Origin: Chloranthus sessilifolius
Taxonomy: Eukaryota > Streptophyta > Magnoliopsida > Chloranthales > Chloranthaceae
Length of the DNA stretch: 64,000 nucleotides
Assembly (NCBI GenBank): GCA_021018995.1
Contig: CM037596.1
Coordinates: forward strand, 11,855,501 to 11,919,500
Reading direction: 5' to 3'
In this document: piece by piece, positions 45,928 to 57,163 of the stretch
How positions within the stretch are numbered: the first letter of the stretch is position 1
Layout of the letters: each line of letters opens with the position of its first letter
Notes under the pieces: generated by a model
What the model was told of the DNA's origin: nothing
Database searches by the model: none
What the model saw: only the letters and a program-made list of their open reading frames with translations
Program-made: the position numbers and the translations under genes

Positions 45928-47464
45928 ACAACAAAAGATTTTTTTTTAATTTCTATAACGGATATATTCATTAATGAATAAAATCAAATGAAATTATATC
46001 ATGGAGTTGGAGAGGGATATCCTCCATCCAGATTTCATCACAGTTTCTTTCCAATCCGATTTTCAATAATAATTCATCACACTCATTGATTTTGTCAAAA
46101 ATATAGCTAAGCTCTGAGATGTCATTCTTTGAATTTCTGACGGCATTTATTACTTGGGCAAAATCTCCTTCAAAGTCAACGTCTTGAAATCCACATTGAT
46201 AAGTGAAACGTGCGGCTTCTAGAAAAGCAAAAGCCTCAGAATGATCTGGTTTAGAAACATTTTGAATGTTTTTAGCCATCGAAGCAAGAACTATTCCATC
46301 GTGATCTTGAATAATAACTCCTACACCCGCAGCTTTATCCCTTTCACACCTAACACCATCAAAGTTTATTTTATATCAATCTTGGGTGGGAGGAGACCAA
46401 GATACATCCAAGGGCTTTTGAATTTGGAAGTGCGCCTCATGGGTTTTGTTTTGTTGGAACTCAGCCAAATAGCATTTGGCCTGCATAGGGACGGAGGTTG
46501 GTTCCTTCTGTTTGATACCGTGCACCACCTGATTTCTCTCATACCATATTGCCCAAGCAATAATGAAAAAACGATCTAACTGGTCTCTACCAAAGTGATT
46601 ATGGTTGCATATGACATAGCTCTCTGCTAGTCCCAACCATAGCAGAGTTCACCTGCTTTAACAGGTTTCCATCCTCTTTGCTAAAATCATACTACCTACT
46701 TTAGCAGGTACCCCTTCTCCTTAATAACTCATTGCATTGCAAGATTTTATGCAAGATTTACCTGTTCAGCAGTTTTACCCTCCTCTCTACTCACTCTTTG
46801 TCAGATAAAATTTTATTTGCTCTGCTAGGGAGTTAATAGGGAGCAGGGAGGTTGCAGCTAGAGCTGGTAAATTCTTCTTTGCAAGGAGTTAGAAAAGAAA
46901 ATGGGAGTCAACTAAAGCAGGTGAACTACGCTATAGCGGGGGCTAGCAAAGAGCTATGCCATACGCAACCTATGGAACTCCAAAGCCCACTCTTTAAAAT
47001 CTACTAGGGCACTCTCGCAAAATCAGGCTCCCAGAGTTGAGCAAAATCAGCTCATTTCAGCTTTGTGACAGTCTCTCAAAGCGTGAATGACTGACTCAAC
47101 AGTAGATCCGCATACATCACATATTGGTGAGATGGTTTCGATTTTTTTATGGAGTAAAGCCTTGATCGGGAGGATATTTTGGCATGCTCGCCATGCAAAT
47201 ATTTTGACTTTGTTTGGAATACGGCACCTCCACAGATCTGACCAGAAGATATTTACTTCTTAAAAAGAAGATGAACCCCCCTTTCCTTCGTAAGCTCATC
47301 CAAAACAACTTTATAGGCACTTTTGACTGAAAATTTACCGCTCTTCTCCAGGGCCCATGCTAGTCTATCATCTTTTCCAGTTATGGGGATGGGAATACCC
47401 AAGGTAGCGACCACATCCTTCTCCCAAAAGACTTCTCTGAGGAGTTGCTCATTCCAACGCATAG
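45928..47464 (-). pseudogene. 5'-truncated LINE with reverse-transcriptase zinc region and RNase H
   Basis: Non-LTR retrotransposon 3' end. Reading from 47462: RWNEQLLREVFWEKD, DDRLAWALEKSGKFSVKSAY (zf-RVT type), WRACQNILP and CDVCGSTVESVIHAL, then after a MITE insertion RFFIIAWAIWYERN and an RNase H domain (NFDGVRCERDKAAG, SEAFAFLEAARFTYQCGFQ) ending near 45971. A poly(A) tail (T run 45939-45948) follows. Frameshifts near 47265 and 46380 break it. GGTTACGC flanks both ends (45920-45927 and 47465-47472), a likely target duplication marking 5' truncation. Confidence 0.85.
46603..46970. mobile_element. MITE (368 bp) inserted in the LINE
   Basis: Terminal repeats GGTTGCATATGACATAGCTC and, reversed, GGTTGCGTATGGCATAGCTC; complementarity continues through CTTTGCTAG to GTTCACCTGCTTTA. 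The target duplication is TAT (46600-46602 and 46971-46973). Removing the insert and one TAT restores an open LINE frame (KEWALEF followed by HNHFGRDQ), which fixes the boundaries. A 3-bp duplication suggests a PIF/Harbinger-like element. Confidence 0.9.
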
Positions 47465-47691
47465 GGTTACGCGTACCACTAATTTCAAATATTTTTATTA
47501 ACGGTTACAATCATATCACCTGTTTCATGTAGCTACAATTTTTTTGAGGTTTTTGCATTTACCCCGTAAGATAATGTCTTATTTGCACTCTGCCCTCATG
47601 TTTCACCTATTTATACTACGACCCTTGTTTTTGTGTTTCCTTTACTTATTACCTCTTATAGTGACAGATTAGTTACAAAACCAATCTTTGG

Positions 47692-47965
47692 CTGCTCCAA
47701 GTTAAACGATAGACATCGTCTTGCACCACAATCTTCCATCCAGTGAATCTTGAGGTCAGAAGCTTGCTATCGAGCAATCACATTTTGATTCCACATGGTG
47801 ATCATGGCTATACATCAAACATGACTTTTAGATCACTTTTCGAGATGTGTGCCATGTGAATCCAAATCTGACCGTCTAATTATAGGTTTATGATCTCAAG
47901 ATCAATTAGATCAAAGATTAGGGCAAATAACAATCTCCATTAACAGATTTAGAGCAGTTAAAGAT
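47692..47965. repeat. MITE, family M1
   Basis: Arms with CACAATCTTCCATCCAGTGA and AATCTTGAGGTCAGAAG, complemented on the right by ATGATCTCAAGATCAATTAG and GCAAATAACAATCTCC. The centre contains GATCATGGCTATACATC. Confidence 0.72.
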
Positions 47966-48607
47966 TCTTTTGTCAAAGAATCCATCACTCTAGTGGTAAT
48001 TATTAGTAAAGAAAATATAGAAGCAAGGGCGCAGTTTCAATAGGCAGAACATGTGGGGGCGGAGTACAAATAACTCATATTTTGCAGGGGGGTAAACGCA
48101 AAATCCCAATGTGTTTTTCCAAATGAATGGCCCCCTTTGGGTCGATTTCCGAGAGGCAGAAAGCAGAAACAGGAGTCCATCTCCCCCTCATTTATTGAAG
48201 GAATTTTAATTCCGTCACCATTACAAGCATAAGTGTATCGTCCATCTCCTTCATTTATTGAAGGAATTTTAATTTCGTCAACATTGATATAATTTTTAAA
48301 TGTTTGTTATATTTTATTTTTGTTTCCTACATGTATAAATACCACCTTAAAAGTTTTGCGCATATATTTTTTAAATTATTATTTTTAATAATCCCAATTT
48401 TTTTCCTACTATTTTCCCTCTTTTACCGAACTATTATCAGACTTTTTCCCTTGCCGAGTAATTCATAAATTGTCTAACATAACTAGAGTGTTCTTTTCAC
48501 TTTTTTTGAGATGAAAGAATGAACATTTCCATTACTATACGACATTAATGCTCATGAATCTGTGGAGGGCCACCCTGCATCCATTGGTTTTTGCTATCAA
48601 AATCGTT
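47966..48607. other. Intergenic, nothing recognised
   Basis: AT-rich. A short direct repeat (CATTTATTGAAGGAATTTTAA) occurs at about 48189 and 48252. No gene or terminal repeats seen. Confidence 0.5.
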
Positions 48608-48905
48608 CATTGCCTTGAATTGGATGATGGGAACGTTTTTTCATCTCAATCTTCGACCCGGTAGATCTTGAGATCATAACGTACCTATCAGACAGTTAGA
48701 TGTTGATTCCATATAACATATATCCCAAACGTGATCACGATCATTAGTGAAACATGAGAAGGGTTCTCGGATTACTTTTAGAGAGGTATTCCACTTGAAA
48801 TCAACATCTGACCGTATGATAAGTGGTTGCTCTCAAAATCAATGACAGGGAAAATTAATACAAAAAAGATCTCCACTATCTGATTCAAAAGGATGTCAAT
48901 GGTTT
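48608..48905. repeat. MITE, family M1
   Basis: TTTTTTCATCTCAATCTTCG and GTAGATCTTGAGATCATAAC on the left; AAAAAAGATCTCCACTATCTG on the right. The centre carries the pair TCAGACAGTTAGATGTTGATT and AATCAACATCTGACCG. Confidence 0.75.
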
Positions 48906-49164
48906 TAAAATACCGGCAGCCCAGAGCTGCAAGCGGAGAATAAATCTTTAGTTGCAAATACAAATACCCAAATGTTGAATAATTTAATGGTACCCTACAA
49001 ACTGCTTGGTAGAAAATTTAAAAGTCTCATTTGGGCCCAGCAGGCAGCTATCCTTTTTTCTCTCATCTCCTTATCTGATGCCACTTCACACTAATTAATG
49101 ACATTTAACTTTAGAGTACCTTTAAATCCATCCATCAATTCTTTGGTTTCACTCACGCTGAAAC

Positions 49165-49470
49165 ACATCGATTGTATTGAATCTAACGGTGGAGATTGTT
49201 TATCGTTCCAATCTATCACACGATCGATCTTTAGAATATAGGTGTACCATCAAACGGTTAATTATTATTTCATTTAGTTCATACCCATAAAAGTGACCTT
49301 AAAATCAATTTTAGGCCTGCACGTGATATTAAGATCACTTTTCTGAGATGTGTGTCACGTGAAATAAAACACTCACTGTCTGATGGTACGCCGATAATCT
49401 CAAGATTCATTGTGTGAAAGATTGAGAGGATAAATAATCTCCATCGTCCGATTCAATTATATCAATGTGT
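49165..49470. repeat. MITE, family M1
   Basis: GGTGGAGATTGTTTATCGTTC on the left pairs with GATAAATAATCTCCATCGTC on the right. The centre has AAAAGTGACCTTAAAATCA against AAGATCACTTTTCTG. Confidence 0.75.
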
Positions 49471-51062
49471 TTTGGTGTGGGCGAACTCAAAGATTGAGTG
49501 GATGGATTTAAAGGTAAACTTAACTTTATGTTTCATGCTCTTTGGTCGAGGAAAGTCTGGACTCGACGACCACTCCTTTCTCTCTCTTGTTTTGCGGATA
49601 GATAAATATAAGACCAAAAACAGGGGAGGACAAGGAAGCAAGCAAGAAGCTCGACTTACCTGCAACCACCAAACCCAATAATACAAAGGAAAACAAAACG
49701 GGAGAACGCTCCCAAACCTGACCCTACCCGCATAAAATCAAGCAAAAGTAAAAATACAGTTGCTAATCAACCAGATTCATTTCTTTGGTAGAGGAAAGTC
49801 ACGTGTGGGTCAAAGTGCTATGGTTTCAAATATCGGAATCGGTCATCGAATCGATCAGCTCAAAATCGATCCGGATCGGTATCGGCGGTCAAGTCGGGTG
49901 GTTCCAAAGCAAAATATATTTGAGGGTGAAAATAAAAATAGGTTACCATTTTTTAGCGTAAGCTGCCAAATAAGTTTTTCGGTATGGAAGTCTATTGGCC
50001 GTATATTTGGACAAATTTCAGAATCACCTACAACCAAAATTCTTTGAAACATTTAGATAATTGGGCTCTCAAGATAATTTTGTAAATCTTCTTTACCTCA
50101 TTTTTTCTATGAAATGTGGTGATAAGAAGAAGGCTATGCAAAAGGAAGGAGAGGTCTCAGAAGATGACATTAAGCCGAGGCTTTGGAAAATTTGAATTAC
50201 TTTCTTTTTTACTTTAAAATTAGGGTACAACTCTCTGAATCGCCATTTAAGCACCAAAATGGTGCTTTAATGATCTTATATCATTGATAAGAGATGTGGG
50301 TAACCCACACTGTCGAAGTGATAGATCATAAGTTGAAAGGCAATGGACCCAAAAATCAGATTTTTTGAGAGATTTTAACCATCTGATCTGGGCACTGTAA
50401 TACCAACCGTTGTGTTAGTTTTAATGGCTAATATTCAAATTCGCTAATCAGATTTTTCAGGTCCACCTGTGGATATGATTCTTTAGCCGCAACATTTCTC
50501 AATGATGGATTGACTCCTGAATAATTTAGATTGGTCATAAATCTATGCAACATGGCATATAGTAAATCACATTTCAATGGTGTGAGTTCAAAAATTTTAT
50601 TTTAACGTGGTAGATCGTGTAAACAACACTTGGGATTTAAAGGTCGGTCAAGAGCCATTATCTCTTAAAATTTATATTCACCGTAAATCATTTCATATTA
50701 TTTTGGAATACAAACTCTTTGTATCAATAGATCGGTGATCTAACTTAAATATCGCTTGGAATCAGCCGATTCAGAGCGATCCAACCGATCTTCAGCCGAT
50801 ACCTCGTAAAAACAATGCGACCTAGGGAATTGGTATCGTTTGGGCCAAAACTAATCCGGATTGGGATCGGCTGAAATTTAAACCATGGGTCCAGCACTCT
50901 CTCTCTCTCTCCCTCTCTTATAAAGTAAGTACGGAGGGCGTCTCCACTCCCGAACCACTCCTTTCTCTCTCATTCTTCCTCCTTGTCACGTAGATGAGTC
51001 TCTTCTTGTATATTAAGATGAGTCAAAAGTTCCTTCATAGTTTGATCCTCTTTAGTATGTTT
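49471..51062. repeat. Intergenic: decayed repeats including a reversed family M2 copy
   Basis: 50220-50650 is an opposite-strand family M2 copy (TTAAGCACCAAAATGGTG, GATAGATCATAAGTTGAAAG). The words CCGATCC and GATCGG near 49825-49905 and 50720-50890 belong to the inverted GATACCGATA group. A CT microsatellite lies near 50895. No gene seen. Confidence 0.6.
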
Positions 51063-51067
51063 CAAAC

Positions 51068-54026
51068 TGTAACAACCCAAATTTTTTAATTTTATTTAAC
51101 GGTATTAGATGATGTACCACACAATGCATGGTGCTAACGCTCCACACCGGGACTCACCCACTTTTAAAAATAATCTAATATTTTTATATCAATATTAGAC
51201 TCATTATGAAGTACTTGCCGATACGATTCCAATGATATATAATTCGTCAATTTTCGGCAAAAATATAAAAAGTTACACCCGTTTGAAGAGTGAAACAAGT
51301 TAAAGGGCATAACTGTAATTTCGAGAGAGAATCACCATTTGCTTTGGTGCTTACATAAAGCGCTCGAACGAAACTTCTTCTCAAGCTATTCAAGTCAGGT
51401 ATGACTTCTCCTTGCGTGTAAAAACTACTATTTTATTAAATCTTGTACAGAAAGTCGTAATTAGAGTTAACCTAAAAAGGGAATTAGCTATATATTCACT
51501 TTTTCTCTCAGTTATCTCTCTCTATTCTCTCTTCTCTGCAAAAGCTTCGGCAGTGCCATCTTTCACAACTCCTCGTCTGATCTCCATCGATTTTTCGATC
51601 TTATCAAAAAAACTTCACCATCAAAGTTCTTCATCGCCGCGACCGATTTATTGTAAGAAAGAAATTCTCGCGAAAAGACTCGAGCATATCGTCTCTCGAA
51701 TCCGATCTCCATCAACCCTAATCATCGTAGGATTCGAATCACGCTTCAATAAGTGAGTGTCTCTAAATCCATCTTAAATTATTCAGTTATTTCTTTAAAA
51801 AAATTCTAATTTTTTTCCCAACTCTAATTAAATTCGGGTATTAAAGACATAAAAATTTGGCCTAAAATCGATAGGATCATTTTTTCTAGATTTTCGTAAA
51901 ATTTGATCAAACTCTTCAACAGACATAGACTCAGGGTTTTGGCCATAACGTTTTACTCTAAATTCGGATTGACATGATTTTTAAGGAATTGGAAAGAAGA
52001 GAACGAGCTCTACAACTTTGTGTGAAATAGTAATTTTACGAATTTAATGTTTTTAAGGTCAAAATTTAGCTTCCAGTCGGGTTATATTTTAAATGATCCA
52101 AGGTTGTACGGGTTTGACGTTATTTTCTGAACTCTTGGACTATTTTATGTTCAACTTATCGCTAGACTTATAAATCACTAAAAATAAATAAAATATATTA
52201 AATAGCTTTCATCGAATAACCATCTATAAGTTTAAAGGGTCAAATATTAATGCTTTTCAACACTCATCATTCTATTACCTCTTTTAAGGCTCCTATGACT
52301 CTTGAATAGACATGTGTGCTCCTTTAAAATTTGAAACACGTTCAATTGCTATTACTATCGATCATCAATTTTCATATACACAATTAACCCCAATGAAGTA
52401 TATTTTCAACTCAATCATAAAATAAATGTAGTTAAATATTTCTTATTCTCTGTTTTACTTTTATGTTTCATGTGTTATGCTCTATATTAATTTTATTCAA
52501 AAATATTAAATGTTTAGGATTTATGTTATAGTTCTTTCTTATATATAGATTCACCATCATCATATGATATTCATCATATAAAAAATTATAATAGAGCATA
52601 CGCATATAAGTTAAAAGTAAGATATGATATATGATATAAGCCTTCATCACGGTGGGATTTTTTTTACGGTCACGTAGAACTTGGAATATAGGCATCCATA
52701 TATGGATACAACTCCTTTATGGTAGTATGGGATGCCACACGAAGTATATTCAGATTACTACGAAACTCGTCCCCTAGAAAGCGTGGTTTAGTGAAGCCTA
52801 TTACATTGTGGCTCATTATAACTAAGTTTTAAGTAAAGACGATAAATGAATATGCTAAGACACATGTATGTTAAGAAAGTGGAGACTTAAGCCCATGCCA
52901 ATATGAAATCAGGGCGAAGACCTAAGCTCGAATCGAATAATGATATGATATGTTAAGATACGCTGTGAATGTTAGCTAAACATGAATTAAGTTCTCCACG
53001 TGTCATACCTTATGAGCCACCATAAGGGTTCAACGTCTGCAGCCGAGACGGGTCTTAAAGACATTATAGCTTTATCTCAAACTAAGAAAATATTGTGGTT
53101 AATATGTCGGCAACCTCATCTGGGTGGATGGTGGTTTATGTTATGATATGGCGATTAGGTGATTATCTACACGTAGACTTCGCGTGATAGGCTCGAGCAG
53201 CAATCCTAGTGCAGATCGTTTAAACGAGGTAAATAAGTTATGAAATATATTGTGTAGGCGTATGGAGTAATAATAAGACTTATGATATATCACATATGCT
53301 AAGTTGATGAGAAAAATAGAAGTATCATGTACTTTTTATTTTATACTATACCCCTTTCAGTTTGATTATGATATGCTATAAGTATGGGTAATTTTGCTAT
53401 TTTATTAAAATGTTGGTTTTTATTTTTAAAATATACTGCAATTCAAGCGATTGCACACATGACCATCATGGTAAGTTATGATGGATCGATTGTGCAACCC
53501 GCTGAGTTTACGCGACTAAATAAGCTCACCCCCTCTCAAAATCTAACAGTTTTAGGTGAAGACTCTATTTACCCTATTTATGATTACACGGAAACTGCTG
53601 TTTCGGAGGTAGCTCATGTAGATGATGACGTCGGGTATCACTTGGATGAGAGCGTAGATCCGGCTGACTTTTATAAACCTTGAGCATTATTTAGTTCTAG
53701 ACATTTGATTTTATTTCTTTTGAGAGACATATTTTAGTCTCTAGTACTTTGTGAATTTACGTTTGCGATCATTTTATCCAACGTAAAACTTAGTTTATTT
53801 CCTATCTTAGATGCATGATTAGGAATTGTCTGTTTATTGTCAACTACGATTTTCGCTGCTAATTTATGAGCCATTTATCTTTTAATGCTATCTTAAATGC
53901 TTCGATCCATATGCTAAGTCAATTTATAGATTATGTGTATATCCGCTTAGCGCCTTAACCAGCGTGCAGTGTCATAACACGGAATTTTAGGCCCTTGAGA
54001 TCGAATAAGGATTTTGGGTCATGACA
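51068..54026 (+). repeat. 5' LTR of element C
   Basis: Shares blocks with solo LTR D (GAGCTCTACAACTTTGTGTG, ATGATCCAAGGTTG) but has no palindrome array at the corresponding place. Near its 3' end come AAGCTCACCCC, acceptor TTTTAG/GT and an open acidic mini-exon ending DPADFYKP-stop (about 53556-53683). Confidence 0.94.
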
Positions 54027-54609
54027 GAGATGGTATCAAAGTCCAAGCTTTACTTCATCGAGGATTGTGTGGCTCATGTAAGTACACTATGGTGATGATG
54101 TGACAATCATTTTCATAGACCCTACGCTTTAGATCTTTTGTGGACGGAAGGATTTTAAAAAAGTGTGTTGATCAATGACGTAAGATTTGAAGGTTCAATT
54201 GAGGATTTAAAGAATTATTTGATGAAAACTTATATAAGTTAGGAGCATGTGAGAGAAATGAAGAAGAATCTTTGAAGATTGAAGAGTAATCAGAAGATTT
54301 ATTTTTAGAGTATTGGGGAATAATTAGAAAAGATAAATCCTAACTGATTTGATGGTTTAAATTTTTATTATAAGTTGAGATATTGACTATAAGAATAACT
54401 CATTAGAAGTGAATTCAGATTGAGGAATAAATTATTATCATCAACCTCAGATTTATTTAAATTACTTTATGGTCAACGAGATATAATAATGAGGTGAGCT
54501 TACAACGGAGTGTTAGAAGTAATTGATGTTGAGAAATGATAATATATTTTGAATAAATTATTTAAGAGACTACGAGAATTTGATTTTGAAAAGTTAAGGA
54601 TTATAAAGA
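54027..54609 (+). other. Leader of element C, coding content lost
   Basis: Primer site then AT-rich sequence with no frame I can assign to gag or protease. The deletion joins this leader to the reverse transcriptase just after the catalytic Asp pair. Confidence 0.6.
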
Positions 54610-56980
54610 GTGGAAGAGCATGAGGAACACTTTCGTCTAGCACTTCAAACACTCCGATATCACCAGTTGTACGCCAAACTCAGTAAATGCCAATTTTGTC
54701 TTAAACAAGTAACTTTCCTAGGCCACGTGGTATCGATAGGAGTGATTGTCGATTCTTCTAAGATCAAAGCAGTTACAGAATGGAAAGCACCGACGAGTGT
54801 TACCGAAGTTAGGAGTTTCCTCGGATTGGCGGGCTACTACCGTCGCTTTGTTAAAGGATTTTCACGCATTACTCTACCGCCCACTTGCCTCACACGAAAG
54901 AATGTCAAATTTGTGTGGACCGATAAATGTGAAGCAAGTTTTCTAGAATTGAAGAGGAGGCTTACTACTGCGCCAATCCTCACCCTACCTTCTACTTTAG
55001 GCACTAGTGAATTTGAAATATTCACGGATGCATCTCGCCAGGGACTTGGTTGTGTGCTCAAAAAAAGTAAGAAAATTGTCACTTATGGGTCAAGACAACT
55101 CAAACCTCATGAAAAGAACTATCTAGTTCATGACTTAGAACTAGCCGCAGTTATCTTCACCCTCAAACTATGGTGACATTATTTCTACGGCGAGCTATTC
55201 AAGATTTATACGGATCACAAAAATTTAAGTACCTTTTTCTCACAAAAGGACCTAAATTTGAGACAACGGAGATGGATGGAATACATGAAAGATTATGACC
55301 GCTCCATAAATTACCATCCTGAGAAAGCAAACGTCATCACTGATGCACTTAGTAGGAAATTTTTGGCACTGTTAGTCAGATTAAAAACTTGGAAGCCCTT
55401 TGATGAATATGTCGACAAAGACATTTACCTCCAAGAAATCAAAGATGGTGTATATTTGGCACGAATTGTGATGAGTCCGTTTATTTTGGACAAAATAAGA
55501 TTATACAGCGTACGGACCCAGAGATCCTGAAGATCATCGAAACCATAAGATCGAAATCCAATTTCAGCCTCAGGATTGATGGGACGTTATTCTTCAAGCA
55601 AAAACTGTGCGTACCTAATGACCCCCAAGTGAAAAAAGAGATACTTGATAAATGTCACAAATCAGGATACTCAGTACATCCAGGCAGCACTAAGATGTAT
55701 CAGAACCTAAGAAATTGGTATTGGTGGTAGAATATAAAGCAGAAAATAGTTGAACACATGTCGAAGTGCTTAGTGTGCCAACAAGTCAAGGCAGAACATC
55801 AGAAATTGGTCGGACTTATACAACCCTTACCCATCCTGAAATGAAAGTGGAAAAATATATCTATGGACTTCATTGTAGGTCTACCAAAGACGATGAAGAA
55901 GAACAATATAATCTGGTTGATAGTTGACAAGTTGACCAAGTTAGCTTATTTCTTATCTTTTAAGACTACCACAGATGGGAACAAGCTTGCCGAAACTTAT
56001 CTAAAAGAAATTGTCAAACTACATGGGGTCCCAGTCAGCATTGTCTATGACCGAGACTCAAAATTTACTTCCAAATACTGAACAACCTTCCAAGAAGCAC
56101 TGGACACTCGATTGGATTTTAGTACTGCCTTCCACCCACAGACGGACGGCCAGACGAAAAGAATGAATCAAGTAGTTGAGGATATGTTACGAGCGTATAT
56201 GCTCGACTTTTGAGGGAACTGGGACAATCACCTCCCGTTGATCGAGTTCTCTTATAATAACAACTATCAGGCAAGTATCAAAATGTCCCCTTTCGAAGCT
56301 TTATACGGCAGAAGTTACAGAACGTCGTTGTGTTGGGACGAAGTTGGTGTTAGAAAGATGCTTGGACCTAAACTAGTCTAAACTACGACGGAAAAAGTCA
56401 AACTGATACGCGAACGGCTCAAGGTAGCTCAAGATCGCCAGAGAAAGTACGCCAACCCTCACTATCGTAATTTAGAGTTCTAGGTATCACATTTAGAATT
56501 TTGAATTTTAAATTTTATTACAATTGTGCTCTTGATTGAACACTAAAATCTATTTAACAAGTTGGCGAACAAGCATTCATTCGCATCTCCCCGACTAAAG
56601 GAGTTATGCACTTTAGAAAGCGCGGGAAGCTAAGCCCCAGATATGTAGGGCCTTTCGAAGTTAAAAAGCGTGTGGGTGAGGTTGCGTATAAAGTCGTTGT
56701 ACCACCGCAGTACACGGGAATCCATAATATTTTTCACGTATCAATACTTAGGAGATATATCTATGACTCATCACATATTGTGGAAATCGAACCCATCGAT
56801 ATAAAGGATGATCTCACCACCATAGTGAGACCGATAAGGATTCTTGACCGAAAAGTTCAAGTCTTTAAGAACAAAGCGATGACATTGGTGTTAGTTCAAT
56901 GACAACATCACACGCCAAAGGAGGCAACCTGGGAGAATGAAGATGACATCAAAGAAAACCATCATGAGCTTTTTGAATAA
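54610..56980 (+). pseudogene. Partial pol of element C: RT C-terminus, RNase H, integrase, chromodomain-like tail (broken)
   Basis: Opens at [15 protein letters not shown], just after where the catalytic reverse-transcriptase motif would be, so that active site is missing. Visible parts are [10 protein letters not shown], RNase H ([24 protein letters not shown]), integrase zinc residues (CLVCQQVKAEH), core MDFIVGLPKT and VYDRDSKF. The catalytic Glu position is Lys (DGQTKRMNQ), so the integrase would also be dead. The tail has SPRYVGPFEV, NIFHVSILRRY and EATWE and ends at 56980. Stops at 55174, 56079, 56481 and 56900 fall on family Arg, Trp, Gln and Trp codons. A 77-nt intron lies at 56484-56560. 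Confidence 0.88.
56484..56560 (+). other. Intron in the integrase C-terminal region of element C
   Basis: Begins /gtatca directly after the LEF block and ends before GTTGGCGAACAAG, the position and length of the 76-nt intron in element A. The acceptor has decayed (AACAA where AACAG is expected). Confidence 0.75.
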
Positions 56981-57027
56981 TCGGTACATAATTTTCGGGG
57001 ACGAAATTTTTTTTAGAGGAGGAGAAT

Positions 57028-57163
57028 GTAACGACCCTGATGATTTTTATTAACGTTGAATCTTTGACTTTTGATGAAAAGCTGAGATTATGGAGAAGGA
57101 CCTCGAGTTCATTATCTCATTTACATAATTTTTTAGGATAAAAATATTATAAGGGAGAGAAAA
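57028..57163 (+). other. LTR-start-like stub before the 3' LTR of element C
   Basis: AGAGGAGGAGAA followed by TGTAACGACCCTGATG looks like a polypurine tract plus LTR start of the A type. About 136 bp later comes the true tract and the C-type start TGTAACAACCC. This suggests a chimaeric 3' end. Confidence 0.55.

Noticed and set aside
49472..50052. ORFs of 65-95 codons near 49472-50052
   Set aside because: They are short, overlap on both strands, lie over repeat sequence and match no domain I know.
54046..54609. Possible gag remnant in element C
   Set aside because: I could not assign any frame to a gag motif or zinc knuckle, so it is described only as leader sequence.
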